From assembly GCF_000231055.2 (NCBI RefSeq), contig NZ_CM001466.1:2492018-2556017 (forward strand): 64,000 nucleotides of DNA, in the 5' to 3' direction. This stretch comes from Saccharomonospora azurea NA-128. GTDB taxonomy: Bacteria; Actinomycetota; Actinomycetes; Mycobacteriales; Pseudonocardiaceae. The position numbers and the translations under genes were made by a program. Shown here piece by piece: positions 36,537 to 46,945 of this stretch. Every line of letters begins with the position of its first letter. The first letter of the stretch is position 1. Under the pieces are notes generated by a model. It saw nothing but the letters and a program-made list of their open reading frames with translations. It searched no databases and was not told the origin of the DNA.

Positions 36537-37371
36537 GCCCGCTCCGCCACGCCTCGGCCACCGCGATCGCGTCCAGCGACCCACCGACGTCGTGGACCCG
36601 CACACCCCACGCACCCGCGTAGGCGGCGAGAGTGGACACGGCGGCGGTGGCCACCTCACGGCCCGACGGCGGACGCGGTTCACCCGCGTCGTCGGCGAGC
36701 AACCGGCCCAGGAACCGCTTGCGCGAGGCTCCCACCAGCACGGGGAAGCCGAGCGCCAGCAGCGTGTCGAGGTCCTTCAGCAGAGCCCAGTTGTGGTCGG
36801 CGTGCTTGGCGAATCCGAGGCCGGGATCGAGCACGATCGCGTCCTCCCGCACCCCGGCGGCCAACGCCTCGTCCACCCGCGCGCTCAACTCGTCGCGCAC
36901 GTCGGCGACCACGTCCTCGTACCGGGCGAGCTCGTCCATCTTGCGGCTGTGCCCGCGCCAGTGCATGAGCACCCACGGCACTCCCGTGTCGGCGGCCACC
37001 CTCGCCATGTCCGGGTCGGCGAGACCACCCGACACGTCGTTGATGATGTGCGCACCCGCCTCGACCGCGGCCGCCGCCACGCTCGCGCGGGTCGTGTCCA
37101 CCGACAGCACGAGTCCTTCGGCGGCGAGAGTCTTGATCACGGGCAGTACGCGGGCCAGTTCGCCCTCCGCGTCCACCCGCTGCGAGCCGGGTCGGGTCGA
37201 CTCCCCACCGACGTCGATGATGTCGGCTCCCCGGCGCCACATCGCGTGGGCGTGGGCCAGGGCGTCCTCCGTGCTCAGGTAGCGCCCGCCGTCCGAGAAC
37301 GAGTCCGGGGTGACGTTGAGAACCCCCATCACCACACACCGCCCGGGGCGGGGAAGCCCAGCCCGAGTCAC
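36529..37371 (-). CDS. folP: dihydropteroate synthase (FolP)
   Basis: A 280-residue TIM-barrel enzyme that joins p-aminobenzoate to the pterin; it is the sulfonamide target. The motifs are [59 protein letters not shown] and GASRKRFLG, which binds pyrophosphate and pterin. GTG 37371 overlaps the folE stop by 4 bp (GTGA). No duplication or resistance-like insertion is seen in the pABA loop region around SRKRF. Confidence 0.97.
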   Translation of the reverse strand: MTRAGLPRPGRCVVMGVLNVTPDSFSDGGRYLSTEDALAHAHAMWRRGADIIDVGGESTRPGSQRVDAEGELARVLPVIKTLAAEGLVLSVDTTRASVAAAAVEAGAHIINDVSGGLADPDMARVAADTGVPWVLMHWRGHSRKMDELARYEDVVADVRDELSARVDEALAAGVREDAIVLDPGLGFAKHADHNWALLKDLDTLLALGFPVLVGASRKRFLGRLLADDAGEPRPPSGREVATAAVSTLAAYAGAWGVRVHDVGGSLDAIAVAEAWRSGRA

Positions 37372-38003
37372 CGGCGACCGCCCTTGATGAGCTCCAGCGC
37401 CTCGGCACGCGACGACGCGGACGTCTGCAGCAGACCGCGCACCGCCGACGTGATCGTGCGGGCGCCGGGCTTGCGCACACCGCGCATCGACATGCACAGG
37501 TGCTCGGCTTCCATCACCACGATCACGCCACGCGGCCGCAACCTGCGGTTGAGCGCGTCGGCCACCTGCGAGGTCAGCCGCTCCTGCACCTGCGGACGCT
37601 TGGCGTAGAGGTCGACGAGGCGACCGAGCTTCGACAGGCCCGTCACCTTGCCCTGCCCGTTCGGGATGTACCCGACGTGCGCGACGCCGTGGAACGGCGT
37701 GAGGTGGTGCTCGCACAGACTGAACATCGGGATGTCCGTAACGAGCACCAACTCCTCGTGGCTCTCGTCGAAGGTCCGGTCGAGCACGTGGTCCGGGTCG
37801 CTGTAGAGGCCGGCGAACATCTCGCGGTAGGCCCTCGCGACCCGAGCCGGGGTCTCCCTGAGGCCGTCACGGTCGGGATCCTCACCGCACGCCAGCAGCA
37901 GTTCCCGCACCGCGCGTTCGGCCCGTTCCTGGTCGAACACCGCGTGACCGGCCCTGGGGAGTTCCGCGTCCACCTCGAGCGGAGAGTAACCGTTGCCCGT
38001 CAC
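37368..38003 (-). CDS. folE: GTP cyclohydrolase I (FolE)
   Basis: A 211-residue enzyme that converts GTP to dihydroneopterin triphosphate, the first step of folate synthesis. The zinc Cys and His are in [13 protein letters not shown] and the second Cys in [29 protein letters not shown] and [20 protein letters not shown] are further signatures. GTG 38003 lies 18 bp after the ftsH stop, so ftsH and the fol genes are probably co-transcribed. It is the type IA enzyme, with an intact zinc site. Confidence 0.97.
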   Translation of the reverse strand: MTGNGYSPLEVDAELPRAGHAVFDQERAERAVRELLLACGEDPDRDGLRETPARVARAYREMFAGLYSDPDHVLDRTFDESHEELVLVTDIPMFSLCEHHLTPFHGVAHVGYIPNGQGKVTGLSKLGRLVDLYAKRPQVQERLTSQVADALNRRLRPRGVIVVMEAEHLCMSMRGVRKPGARTITSAVRGLLQTSASSRAEALELIKGGRR

Positions 38004-38021
38004 GTCACTTGCCTTCCCCGA

Positions 38022-40421
38022 TCACGAAGGCGTGCTGCCGTCCTGATCGTTCTCGTCGTTGCGCTCGGCTGGCTTCGCCTCCGGAGACGGCGTGGCGGGC
38101 GGCTGCGGCTGCTGTGGTGTGGGTGTCTGGTCACGCCACGGGTAAGCGCTGCGCCCGCTCGGCTGCGTCGCCGGAGTCCAGCCGGGAGGAGCCCCGTAGT
38201 GCGGCGGCCCGGCGTTGGTGCCGCCACTACCCGGTTGTCCGCCGTTGGACGACCACGGTGTCGCACCGCCGTTGTTCCGGCGGCCACCGTTCGGCTGGCC
38301 GTCCCCGGGAGGGGGAGCGTACGGATTGTAGGTCGCCGAGGGGGCCGGAGGCTCCGGCTGTCCATGCGGTGGACCACCGGGCAGGTCGCCGACGCCGGGT
38401 GCGGTGGCCACCGGCGTGGGCTCCGGCTCGGGAACCCGCTCCGGCTCCTCGTCGCCCTCACCCTCGGGGGGCCACGGCTCCCCGCGCTCCATCGCGAGCT
38501 CGCGCGGCGTCTTGATCGGCGGCTTGTCCGACGGCAACCGCTCACCGAACTCGTTGAACGTCGTGATGCGCGGGCGCTTCTCCACCGACGCGAAGATGCG
38601 CTCCAGGTCCCGGCGCTGGAGGGTCTCCTTCTCCAGCACCTCCATCACAAGGTCGTCCAGCACGTCGCGGTAGGTCGTCAGGACCTCCCACGCCTCGGTG
38701 TGCGCCGTCTCGATGAGCTTGCGCACCTCTTCGTCGATCTCGTGCGCGACCTCGAGCGAGTAGTCCGGCTGCCGACCGGCCGACCGGCCGAGGAACGGAT
38801 CGCCGTGCTCCTGGCCGTACTTGACCGCGCCGAGCCGCGGCGACATGCCGTACTCGGTCACCATCGCCTTGGCGATCTTGGTGGCCTGCTCGATGTCGGA
38901 CGACGCACCGGTGGTCGGCTCGTGGAAGACGAGCTCCTCCGCGGCGCGGCCTCCCATCGCGAACACGAGACGACCGATCATCTCGGAACGCGTCATGAGC
39001 TGCTTGTCGTCCTCGGGCACGATCAACGCGTGCCCACCGGTCCGGCCGCGAGGCAGGATGGTCAGCTTGTAGACGGGTTCGATGTCGGGCATGGCCCACG
39101 CGGCGAGCGCGTGTCCGCCCTCGTGGTAGGCCGTGATCTTGCGTTCGTGCTCGGAGATGATCCGGCTCTTGCGGGCCGGACCGCCGATCACTCTGTCGAC
39201 GGACTCCTCCAACGCCGCGTCCGTGATCACGGACCCGTTCTGGCGCGCGGTGAGCAGCGCCGCTTCGTTGATCACGTTGGCGAGGTCGGCACCCGACATG
39301 CCGACGGTGCGCTTGGCCAGCGCCTCGATGTCGACGTTGTCGGCCAGCGGCTTGCCCTTGGAGTGCACCTCCAGGATCGCCTTGCGGCCCGCCAGGTCGG
39401 GGGCCGACACCGGGATCTGGCGGTCGAACCGGCCGGGACGCAGCAGCGCCGGGTCGAGAATGTCGGGGCGGTTGGTGGCGGCGATGAGGATGATGCCGCC
39501 ACGGGAGTCGAACCCGTCCATCTCGACGAGAAGCTGGTTCAGCGTCTGCTCGCGCTCGTCGTGTCCGCCGCCGAGGCCCGCACCGCGCTGGCGACCCACC
39601 GCGTCGATCTCGTCGACGAAGATGATGCACGGCGCGTTCTGCTTGGCCTGCTCGAAGAGGTCACGCACCCGCGAGGCGCCGACACCGACGAACATCTCGA
39701 CGAAGTCCGAACCCGAGATCGTGTAGAACGGCACCCCGGCCTCACCGGCCACCGCGCGCGCCAGAAGCGTCTTACCGGTGCCGGGCGGGCCGTACAGGAG
39801 CACGCCCTTGGGGATCTTCGCGCCGAGTGCCTGGTACCGCGCGGGACTCTGGAGGAAGTCCTTGATCTCGTGGAGCTCCTCGACGGCCTCGTCGGCGCCC
39901 GCGACGTCGTTGAACGTCGTGGTCGGCATGTCCTTGTTCAGCTGCTTCGCCTTGGACTTGCCGAAGTTCAGCACGCGGTTGCCGCCACCCTGCGCGCTGT
40001 TCATCATCCACATGAGCAGCAGCACGAGGATGCCCAGCGGGATCATGTAGATCAGCAGCTGGGTGAAGAAGCTCTCCTGCGTGACGGTGGTGTTGAACTT
40101 GACGTTCTGCTCACCGGTGCTGGAGTTGAGCAGCGTGTTGTAGAGCTGGTCGGAGGCACCCGCCGGGAACTTCGTGAGAACCTGTTCGACCTGCTGACCG
40201 TCGACGTTGATCGAATCGTCCAACGTCAGCTTGAGCTGCTGTTCGCGGTCTTCGAGCGTCGCGTCCTTGACGTTGCCGGAGCGGATCTGCTCGATGGCCT
40301 GCGACGTCGGGATTTCGGTGTAGCCGCGGTCACTGTCGCTGAGGGTGCTGACGCCGAAGATCAGCAGCAGAACCACGAGTATCCACAGCAGTGGGTTCCT
40401 GAGCAGGCGCTTGCGGTCCAT
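38022..40421 (-). CDS. ftsH: ATP-dependent zinc metalloprotease FtsH
   Basis: A 799-residue membrane AAA+ protease. Two transmembrane helices ([39 protein letters not shown]) flank a ~90-residue extracytoplasmic domain. The AAA+ domain has Walker A GPPGTGKT (Lys217) and [13 protein letters not shown]. The zinc site is HEGGH at residues 433-437. After the protease domain there is a ~150-residue Pro/Gly/Asn-rich disordered C-terminus, long compared with E. coli FtsH (644 residues) but usual in actinobacteria. It degrades misfolded or regulatory membrane and soluble proteins. Confidence 0.98.
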   Translation of the reverse strand: MDRKRLLRNPLLWILVVLLLIFGVSTLSDSDRGYTEIPTSQAIEQIRSGNVKDATLEDREQQLKLTLDDSINVDGQQVEQVLTKFPAGASDQLYNTLLNSSTGEQNVKFNTTVTQESFFTQLLIYMIPLGILVLLLMWMMNSAQGGGNRVLNFGKSKAKQLNKDMPTTTFNDVAGADEAVEELHEIKDFLQSPARYQALGAKIPKGVLLYGPPGTGKTLLARAVAGEAGVPFYTISGSDFVEMFVGVGASRVRDLFEQAKQNAPCIIFVDEIDAVGRQRGAGLGGGHDEREQTLNQLLVEMDGFDSRGGIILIAATNRPDILDPALLRPGRFDRQIPVSAPDLAGRKAILEVHSKGKPLADNVDIEALAKRTVGMSGADLANVINEAALLTARQNGSVITDAALEESVDRVIGGPARKSRIISEHERKITAYHEGGHALAAWAMPDIEPVYKLTILPRGRTGGHALIVPEDDKQLMTRSEMIGRLVFAMGGRAAEELVFHEPTTGASSDIEQATKIAKAMVTEYGMSPRLGAVKYGQEHGDPFLGRSAGRQPDYSLEVAHEIDEEVRKLIETAHTEAWEVLTTYRDVLDDLVMEVLEKETLQRRDLERIFASVEKRPRITTFNEFGERLPSDKPPIKTPRELAMERGEPWPPEGEGDEEPERVPEPEPTPVATAPGVGDLPGGPPHGQPEPPAPSATYNPYAPPPGDGQPNGGRRNNGGATPWSSNGGQPGSGGTNAGPPHYGAPPGWTPATQPSGRSAYPWRDQTPTPQQPQPPATPSPEAKPAERNDENDQDGSTPS

Positions 40422-40626
40422 TCGATCCGGCCGTAGTGGCCTCGACCCTCCCTGGCTAGGCGGTAGGTTGTGACATCCGCCGTCGCGGTGTTGACAGATG
40501 CGCGGGCGCTACGGAGTCGCCGTCCCACCAGCGTACAGTCCGACTCCCGTGAGATGCCGGGCGCTCCTGGATGCTGTCACTGTCAACGACCGACGTCGGC
40601 GCCGTGTTCCCCGTCCGTAGCGCGTC

Positions 40627-41460
40627 TCAGCGTGTGACGTCGGTGACCATCTCGCCCAGCCGGCTCCGCAGCGTTTTGGCGTCGGCCGGAGCGACCGTGA
40701 CCCATTCCCGTCCGTCCGGCCCGGTGCGCGACAGGCTCAGGTACCTGCCGGAGGCGGTGTCGAACCACGCGAGCACCGACGAACGACGCCTGGCGCCCAC
40801 GTCGTCGCGGCTGTTGGCAGCCAGCTGCCCACCCCGCAGGCGGGGTTGTGCGATGAGCTGCGCGTACGTCTCGGCCGGGTCGTGCGATCGGTCGGCGAGA
40901 CCACCGCGCCTGCCCGACGCGCTCGCGGCGGCGGTCCGGGAGGGCTGGATCCGCATCGCGTCGTCGAGCGGCAACGTGATGGACGACTCGGTGCCCCGCT
41001 GACCCGACGGCAGGAGGTTCACGATCGCGGAGACGAGCCCGTCGGGATAGAGCGGACGCAGCCACACACCGTCGGCGTCCTGCACCGCGAGCACGGCCTG
41101 CGTGCCGTCCGAGGCGGCGAGGGCGGCGACCGGGGTCTTCCGGAACTCGGGGATGTGCAGCGCGTCGATGCTCACCGACGGCATCGCCAGAAGCCCGAGC
41201 CACTGGTGCACCGGCGAGTTCGCGAGGTCCCTCGCGGCCAACTCGGTCTCGACGCGCCTGCGCAGCGCGGCCCGCTCGACCTCGTCGTCACCGTGCGAGG
41301 GCACCGTGAACGGGTACGGCAACTCGCCCACCTCGGCCTGCTCCCACAGGATGTCGAAGGTGGCGAAAGTGAAGAACTCCTGCGCAGACACGATGTCCCC
41401 CGAAGCTGCTGTAGCGACGACCGATTCGGTTCCGTGGTGATCGAGAAGGATAGCGGTCAC
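40627..41460 (-). CDS. ESX secretion-associated EspG-like protein 1
   Basis: A 277-residue EspG-family protein, expected to be a cytosolic chaperone of PE/PPE-type ESX substrates. FATFDILWEQAEVGELPYPF near the N-terminus and the C-terminal set VLAWFDTASGRYLSL, PDGREWVTVAPADAKTLRSR are typical. The start GTG 41460 overlaps the TGA of the second EspG gene by 4 bp. It is roughly half as similar to its neighbour as a recent duplicate would be, so the pair is probably old. No ESX core gene is visible nearby. Confidence 0.85.
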   Translation of the reverse strand: MTAILLDHHGTESVVATAASGDIVSAQEFFTFATFDILWEQAEVGELPYPFTVPSHGDDEVERAALRRRVETELAARDLANSPVHQWLGLLAMPSVSIDALHIPEFRKTPVAALAASDGTQAVLAVQDADGVWLRPLYPDGLVSAIVNLLPSGQRGTESSITLPLDDAMRIQPSRTAAASASGRRGGLADRSHDPAETYAQLIAQPRLRGGQLAANSRDDVGARRRSSVLAWFDTASGRYLSLSRTGPDGREWVTVAPADAKTLRSRLGEMVTDVTR

Positions 41461-42248
41461 AGTCGCACGGCGGTGGCCTGCGCGACGAAACTCAACATCT
41501 CCGACAACCGGTGTCGCAGTGTGGGGGCGTCCGCCGGGGCGATGACGATCCAGTCGCGACCGTCGGGCCCCCGGCTGGCCTGCGTGAGGTACCGGCCGCT
41601 CTCGGTGTCGAACCAGCTGAGCACCGGCGAACGACTCTTCGCGCCCGAGGCGTTCCGGGCGTTGGCGCCGAGCTGACCGCCGCGTCGACGCTCCTGGGCG
41701 TGCAGCCGGGCCAGCGCCTTGCGGTCCTCGTCCGCCCGGGCCGTGCTGCCGTCGGACGTGGTGGGGCGGCGCTGCATGAAGTCGGCGCCCGGGCCCGCCA
41801 CCAGCTGTTCGAGCGGCATGTTGATCGACTTCTCGCGCCCTCTCGGCGCGCCGGGCAACTGCCCGACGATGGCGCTCGCGAGCCCGTCGGCGGGGATGCT
41901 CTCCAGCCAGGCGGTGCCCGACTCCTGCACGAGCAGAACGGCGTTGCGACCCGACGCCGCGGCCAGGGCCGTGCGTGCCGCGGCGTTCGGCGCGCTGATC
42001 AGCACGGAGTCGAGGCTCAGTTCGGCCGTGGCGAGCACGCCGAAGGCGTCCTCCACAGCCGGGGCGGGCCGACCGTTGTCGTCGGCCAGACCGCGGCGCG
42101 CCAGGTCGGTCAGCACCTGCACCCGGAGCGCGGCGCGTTCCTCCAGCGTGTCGCCGTGGGAACGCACCGTCACCGGGTACGGCAGTTCACCGAGGCCGCT
42201 CGACTCCCAGAGGAAGTCGAGCTCGGCCTCGGTGAGCTGTACGCGCAC
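41457..42248 (-). CDS. ESX secretion-associated EspG-like protein 2
   Basis: A 263-residue EspG-family protein. It begins VQLTEAELDFLWESSGLGEL, and the same block as its neighbour recurs at the end: SPVLSWFDTESGRYLTQ, then PDGRDWIVIAPADAPTLRHR. GTG 42248 lies 3 bp after the PPE-like gene's stop, implying coupling to that gene. Having two non-identical EspG chaperones behind one PE/PPE-like pair suggests that each binds a different partner or that they form a heteromer; this is inference. Confidence 0.87.
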   Translation of the reverse strand: MRVQLTEAELDFLWESSGLGELPYPVTVRSHGDTLEERAALRVQVLTDLARRGLADDNGRPAPAVEDAFGVLATAELSLDSVLISAPNAAARTALAAASGRNAVLLVQESGTAWLESIPADGLASAIVGQLPGAPRGREKSINMPLEQLVAGPGADFMQRRPTTSDGSTARADEDRKALARLHAQERRRGGQLGANARNASGAKSRSPVLSWFDTESGRYLTQASRGPDGRDWIVIAPADAPTLRHRLSEMLSFVAQATAVRL

Positions 42249-42251
42249 GTG

Positions 42252-43661
42252 CTATCGCCCCTCGTCGTCCGGGCCCCACGCGCCGAGCACCGGCGGCGCG
42301 GCCGCCTCCGTCGCGCCGAAGGTCTCGTCGGGGTCCGGTTCGATGAGGAAGGAGGCGTGCGTGTGTTCCTTGTCGTCGTCCTGGCGCCCCGCACCGGCAC
42401 CCGCGCCGCCCATGCCCATCGGCGCCGCGGCACCCGAGGCCGGCGGAGCACCGACCGCACCACCCGGTGCGGGGGCCGGGGCAGCACCCTGACTCTGCGC
42501 GGGGACCGAGCCGGCGGCGTTGGGAGCCACACTGCCGGTGCGGTCGGTCGCCGACGCGACCGTGTCGGAGGTGACGGCCTCACCCTTGGCGCCTGTGCGC
42601 TTGCCCGACAGGCCCTTGGCCGCCTTGAGACCGGCATAGCCGACGGCCCCACCGGCCACCGCGCCGCCGAGCGCCGCCCCGGCGTTGACGCCACCACCCG
42701 TGGGCGCGGAGGCGGGCAGCTGGCCCGGGCCCGCGGCGGCACCGGCACTTGCGCCGACACCCTGGACGTCGGCGCTCGACCCGGCGGCGCTGGACAGGTT
42801 CGTGAAGGAGTCCACGGCCGCGTTGACCGCCCACGACGGCGCACCGCCGTGCGCGTTCGGTCCGCTGTTGCCGACACCGGCGACCGAGTAGGTGCCCGAC
42901 GCGCCGAGCGACCGGGCCTCCACCGCGACACCGTTGCCGAGCGGCTTGAGACCGAGGGACTCCGGCCCGAAGCTCGGGGTCGTGCCGTCGATCTGCGACA
43001 GCTCCTCGGTGTAGGCCTCGAGGAACAGGATCTGCTGGGCCTTCACCGCCTGCGCCTCGTCGTGCTGCCGCTTCATGTCCATGACCATGGCGGCGGGGCC
43101 ACCGGCCAACATGGCGCCCATCTGCGTCGCCGGGTCGAAGTCCTTGGGCTGCGGCATCGTCTTCAACTTGGCCGCCGCACCGGCCTGCTGCGCGAGCCGG
43201 TCGCGCATCGTGCTGGCCGCCTCGGAGGCCTGCGCGCTGGAGTTGGCGATGCCGACGAGCGCGCCCTGGGCAGCACCCGCGCCCTGGCCCACCCACGCGG
43301 CACCCAGTTCCTTGATGGCGTTGTAGAGGTCCTCGGCGATCCGGGACAGCTCGTTGCCGTGGTTGCCCCAGGTCTGCCCGAGCTCCTCGGCCGTGCCCGG
43401 CTCGTTGTTGACCGTCGCGTAGGCGTACAGCTGCTCGCTGCCCCGCGCCGCCCAGTTCGGCCGCGCGCCGATGGCGCGGTCACTGCCGTACTGGAAGCCG
43501 TCGGACCGGCCGCGCGCCCGGTTGACCAGGTCGGCGACATCGGCGCCGCCGTCGCGCATGACGGCGTCGACGTCCGTCGGGCCGGAGTTCACGCGGTACC
43601 CGTAGCCCGGCGAGCCCGGCATCGTGCTGGGCTCGTCGGCACCGTTTCTGTCCGAGTACAT
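42252..43661 (-). CDS. PPE-like putative ESX substrate
   Basis: A 469-residue protein. The first ~190 residues are helical and resemble the PPE/WXG100 helical hairpin: ARGRSDGFQYGSDRAIG, TWGNHGNELSRIAEDLYNAI, and a W-x-G turn in GAAWVGQGAGAAQ. The second half is Ala/Gly/Pro-rich and low in complexity, with a glycine-rich hydrophobic stretch ([19 protein letters not shown]), and ends in an acidic tail. This architecture fits secreted or surface PPE-type effectors. ATG 43661 starts MYSDRNGADEPS. It is flanked by the small PE-like gene and two EspG genes. Confidence 0.75.
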   Translation of the reverse strand: MYSDRNGADEPSTMPGSPGYGYRVNSGPTDVDAVMRDGGADVADLVNRARGRSDGFQYGSDRAIGARPNWAARGSEQLYAYATVNNEPGTAEELGQTWGNHGNELSRIAEDLYNAIKELGAAWVGQGAGAAQGALVGIANSSAQASEAASTMRDRLAQQAGAAAKLKTMPQPKDFDPATQMGAMLAGGPAAMVMDMKRQHDEAQAVKAQQILFLEAYTEELSQIDGTTPSFGPESLGLKPLGNGVAVEARSLGASGTYSVAGVGNSGPNAHGGAPSWAVNAAVDSFTNLSSAAGSSADVQGVGASAGAAAGPGQLPASAPTGGGVNAGAALGGAVAGGAVGYAGLKAAKGLSGKRTGAKGEAVTSDTVASATDRTGSVAPNAAGSVPAQSQGAAPAPAPGGAVGAPPASGAAAPMGMGGAGAGAGRQDDDKEHTHASFLIEPDPDETFGATEAAAPPVLGAWGPDDEGR

Positions 43662-43683
43662 GTCTTCCGCTTCCCCCTAGTGA

Positions 43684-44052
43684 TCAGAGCTGGCCGGTCA
43701 ACGACTGGGCGGTGGAGGCGTCGAAGTCGTCGTAGCGGCTCATCGCCTCGAGGATCGCGTGCTCGGCGTCGTCGTACTGCGTGTACAGGTTCCGCAGAGC
43801 CTGGGCGTACGAGTCGTTCATGCCGGCCGCCCGATCGGCGAACTTGGTCGCGATGGCCTCACCCACTGGGTTGGCTCCCAGCTTCGGCGACACCGCGAGG
43901 AAGCCGGTGTTGTCGAGCAGGGCCGCGACCGCGTCCTTTCCGGTACGGATCTTGTTCAGCACCGCCTGCGCGGCGTCGGGGTCGAGCCCGACCTGGCCCT
44001 CCGCCGCGGCGGCCCGAAACGCTGCGGCATCCGCATAGCTGCTGTTCGGCAT
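43684..44052 (-). CDS. small PE/WXG100-like putative ESX substrate
   Basis: A 122-residue, all-helical protein with no signal peptide and no Cys. Near its C-terminus it has YTQYDDAE, which contains YxxxD and YxxxE matches to the ESX secretion signal. ATG 44052 has AGGAG 9 nt upstream. Its position directly before the PPE-like gene mirrors mycobacterial pe-ppe pairs. A canonical WxG motif is missing, so it is more PE-like than EsxA-like; the assignment rests on size, helicity, signal and neighbours. Confidence 0.68.
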   Translation of the reverse strand: MPNSSYADAAAFRAAAAEGQVGLDPDAAQAVLNKIRTGKDAVAALLDNTGFLAVSPKLGANPVGEAIATKFADRAAGMNDSYAQALRNLYTQYDDAEHAILEAMSRYDDFDASTAQSLTGQL

Positions 44053-44202
44053 GTGTTCGATCTCCTGTCCCCAGCACAACCCGACTAGGCTCAGCACCTG
44101 CGATCTTCGCTAAGGTTAACGCACTCGAGGTACGCCTACGACGCGTTCTCGCCTGTTCGGGTTCCGTGTTCGCAGGAAATATCCGAGCGCGACGCCGGAC
44201 CG

Positions 44203-44757
44203 TTACGAGGAGTAGACCCGAGGGTCGAGCGTTCCGATGAACGGCAGGTCGCGGTACCGCTCCGCGTAGTCGAGCCCGTAACCCACGACGAACTCGTTCG
44301 GGATGTCGAAGCCCACGTACTTCACGGGAACGTCCACCTTCACCGCCTCCCGCTTGCGCAGCAGCGAGCACACGTTCAGCGAGGCGGGGTTGCGGCTGGC
44401 GAGGTTCTTCAGCAGCCACGACAGGGTGAGCCCCGAGTCGACGATGTCCTCGACGATCAGGACGTCCCGGCCCGCGATGTCGCGGTCGAGGTCCTTCAGG
44501 ATGCGCACCACTCCGGAGGACGACGTGGACGAGCCGTACGACGACACCGCCATGAACTCCAGCTGCGCCGGGATCGGCAGCGCGCGGGCGAAGTCCGTCA
44601 TGAACATGACCGCGCCCTTCAGCACGCCGACGAGCACGAGGTCGGAGGTCGTCTTCTCGGCCGGATAGTCCGCCGCGACCTTCTCGGCCAGCTCGGCGAC
44701 TTTGTCCTTGATCTGCTCCTCGGAAATGAGCACGGAGGCGATGTCGCCTTCGTACAC
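44203..44757 (-). CDS. hpt: hypoxanthine phosphoribosyltransferase
   Basis: A 184-residue purine-salvage enzyme that makes IMP or GMP from the base and PRPP. The PRPP-binding motif [14 protein letters not shown] and [21 protein letters not shown] near the C-terminus are diagnostic. GTG 44757 has GGAG upstream. It follows tilS after 34 bp; the tilS-hpt pair upstream of ftsH is a widespread bacterial arrangement, here interrupted by the ESX island at 40627-44052. Confidence 0.97.
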   Translation of the reverse strand: MYEGDIASVLISEEQIKDKVAELAEKVAADYPAEKTTSDLVLVGVLKGAVMFMTDFARALPIPAQLEFMAVSSYGSSTSSSGVVRILKDLDRDIAGRDVLIVEDIVDSGLTLSWLLKNLASRNPASLNVCSLLRKREAVKVDVPVKYVGFDIPNEFVVGYGLDYAERYRDLPFIGTLDPRVYSS

Positions 44758-44791
44758 GGTCAGCTCCCTAGGGTGGTGGGTTGGCAGTTGT

Positions 44792-45799
44792 TCAAAACGT
44801 GTTCAAAACGAGCTTTTCATGGGCGCGTGTGGCCTCGACACCGCCGGGTAGGAAAACGCCGCCCTGGCCACGCCACCGACCCACGAGGTCGTCGACCGAG
44901 CGCAGGTGCGCGTCGGTCAGTTCCGGGACCCCACCGCTCAACAGCCACGTGCGCAGGACCCTTCTCCGCACCGCCGACGGCGCCTGCGCGAGCACGTCGA
45001 CGCGGAGTGCGGCGCCCTCTCGGGCACGTCGGTGGAGGTCGTCGGCCACCGCGTCGAGCGCCTCGCAGTCCTCCCGCAGTTGCCGCGCCGTGCGGGCCAG
45101 CGCCCCGGCCACCCCACCGGCGAGCACGTCGTCCAGCAGCGGAAGCACCTCCCTGCGCACGCGCACGCGGCGGAACCGCGGGTCGGCGTTGTGCGGGTCC
45201 TCCCAGGGGCTCAGTCCCAGTTCCGCGCACGCGGCCCTCGTCACGTCCCGCGGCGTCCCCAGCAGCGGCCGCGCCCACGGCGGGTCGAGCGGACGCATCC
45301 CCGCCAGTGAACGCGGACCCGAACCCCTGCCGAGACCGAGCAGGACCGTCTCGGCCTGGTCGTCGAGTGTGTGGCCGAGCAGCACGAGTGTCCGCTCGCC
45401 CGCGTGCTCCCGCAGGACCGCGTACCGCGCTCGGCGGGCCGCCGCCTCCGGCCCGCCGGGCCCGGACACCGTCACCGGAAGCACCTTCGCCGCGTGCGCA
45501 CCCAGGCGAAGCGACTCCTGCGCCGCCTTCTCGGCGACGTCGGCCGACCCCTCCTGCAGCCGGTGGTCGACCACGAGCGCACACACCCGCAGGCCCCGGC
45601 GCTCCCCCACGTACGCGGCCGCCTCCACGAGTGCGAGCGAGTCCGCGCCCCCGGAGACCGCCACGGCGAGTTCGCCCGACTCCAGGTGAGCCGCGCACGC
45701 CGGTTCGGCGAGGAAGTTCCGGACCGCCCTGCGCACCACGAGCACCGCGTCGAGGCGGGGCCGTGGCGTCGGTGGCGTCAGTGCACGCGCCGCAGCCAT
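44792..45799 (-). CDS. tilS: tRNA(Ile)-lysidine synthetase (TilS)
   Basis: A 335-residue N-type ATP pyrophosphatase that converts C34 of the tRNA-Ile CAU anticodon to lysidine, so that AUA is read as Ile. PP-loop [49 protein letters not shown] and [17 protein letters not shown] are characteristic. The protein is of the shorter actinobacterial type. Its ATG 45799 lies 22 bp inside the upstream metalloprotease gene, suggesting coupling. Confidence 0.95.
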   Translation of the reverse strand: MAAARALTPPTPRPRLDAVLVVRRAVRNFLAEPACAAHLESGELAVAVSGGADSLALVEAAAYVGERRGLRVCALVVDHRLQEGSADVAEKAAQESLRLGAHAAKVLPVTVSGPGGPEAAARRARYAVLREHAGERTLVLLGHTLDDQAETVLLGLGRGSGPRSLAGMRPLDPPWARPLLGTPRDVTRAACAELGLSPWEDPHNADPRFRRVRVRREVLPLLDDVLAGGVAGALARTARQLREDCEALDAVADDLHRRAREGAALRVDVLAQAPSAVRRRVLRTWLLSGGVPELTDAHLRSVDDLVGRWRGQGGVFLPGGVEATRAHEKLVLNTF

Positions 45800-46842
45800 G
45801 CCTTCGGGTCCTTGATCTCCTCGCGGCTCGGCAGCGTGTTCGGCGACGTCCAGACCGCGTTGAACCCGTCCATGCCCACCGCCTCCACCACCGCACGGGT
45901 GAAGGACGAACCCAACGCGTACTGGCGCACCTTGGCGTCGACTCCGAGCAGGGCGCGCAGCAACCGATCGAGCGGGCCTCCACCCTTGCGGCGGACCGTG
46001 AACCGCCGCCGGATCGCCGCCACGCTGGGCACGACCTCCGGGCCCACCGCATCCATGACGTAGTCGGCGTGGCCCTCCAGCAGCGTGGACAAGGCCAGCA
46101 GCCGGTCGAACACCTCACGCTGGGCGGGCGTCTGCACCAGCTCGGCCAGCCCCACCGAGCCTTTCTCCTTCGCGTCCCGGAGCTGCCGCACGTTCTCCGA
46201 GACCCGCGAGAGCAGCGTCCCCAACCCGTCCGACTCGGCGAACCCGGTGATCAGCCTGCCGACCTCGGCGGCGAAGTGATCGCGCAGCCAGTCGACCGCC
46301 GTGAACTGCAGCCGGTGCGTGCACTCGTGCAGGCACACCCACATGCGGAAGTCCCGGCCGGACACACGCATCGCGCGCTGTGCGGTCACCACGTTCGGCG
46401 CCACGAGCAGCAGCCTGCCCGCATGGTCGTCGCCCCCGAACGGGTCGTACTGGCCGAGCACCTTCGTGCCCAGGAACGCGAGGACGACGCCCGTCTGGAC
46501 CCCGGCACTGCCCGCCACGAGCGGAGCCAACGCCCCGTTCTTCTCGTCGTCCGGCAGGGCCCGGGTCGTCATCGCCTCGAGCCCCGACGCCGCCGCACGC
46601 ACCCAGCCGGGCCGGTCGACGACCTCACCCGGCGACAACGGCAGGCCGGCTCCGAGCCCGGTGAGACCTCGGACGTGGCGCTCCGCCTCCACGGTGAAGT
46701 CGGACAGCTCGGTGACGACCCGTTCGGCCTCCGCCCGATCCACCACCGGGCCGCCCCTGACCAGGTACGCGCCGGTCGCCGCGGCCACCGACCAGTCGAC
46801 CGACGGCGTCATCGTCCTGCGCTGCTCCGCCGAGGAACTCAC
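45778..46842 (-). CDS. zinc-dependent metalloprotease-like protein (TIGR03624/DUF2342)
   Basis: A 354-residue member of the DUF2342 / TIGR03624 family, called F420-biosynthesis associated or putative hydrolase. The zinc motif HECTH lies in WVCLHECTHRLQFTAVDWL, with a likely third ligand Glu in LLEGHADYVMDAVG. DWSVAAATGAYLVRGGP near the N-terminus is the family start. GTG 46842 gives ten residues more than ATG 46812; both fit. The family neighbours tilS and dacB in actinobacteria, as here. No signal peptide is seen. Confidence 0.88.
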   Translation of the reverse strand: MSSSAEQRRTMTPSVDWSVAAATGAYLVRGGPVVDRAEAERVVTELSDFTVEAERHVRGLTGLGAGLPLSPGEVVDRPGWVRAAASGLEAMTTRALPDDEKNGALAPLVAGSAGVQTGVVLAFLGTKVLGQYDPFGGDDHAGRLLLVAPNVVTAQRAMRVSGRDFRMWVCLHECTHRLQFTAVDWLRDHFAAEVGRLITGFAESDGLGTLLSRVSENVRQLRDAKEKGSVGLAELVQTPAQREVFDRLLALSTLLEGHADYVMDAVGPEVVPSVAAIRRRFTVRRKGGGPLDRLLRALLGVDAKVRQYALGSSFTRAVVEAVGMDGFNAVWTSPNTLPSREEIKDPKAWLRRVH

Positions 46843-46945
46843 GACGGCTGCTTCGAGACGGTCGACAACAGGCTGCCGGCAACGGATGTGCTCACGTGTC
46901 GTCCTTTCGCCGCGCTGGCACCTCGTCCTTCGACGCTACCCGCCC

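Noticed and set aside
37500..40436. A 978-codon plus-strand frame opposite folE-ftsH
   Set aside because: It spans two well-supported genes on the other strand and has no domain of its own.
44053..44202. Terminator or small RNA between hpt and the ESX island
   Set aside because: No convincing inverted repeat or promoter could be found; the region is only 150 bp.
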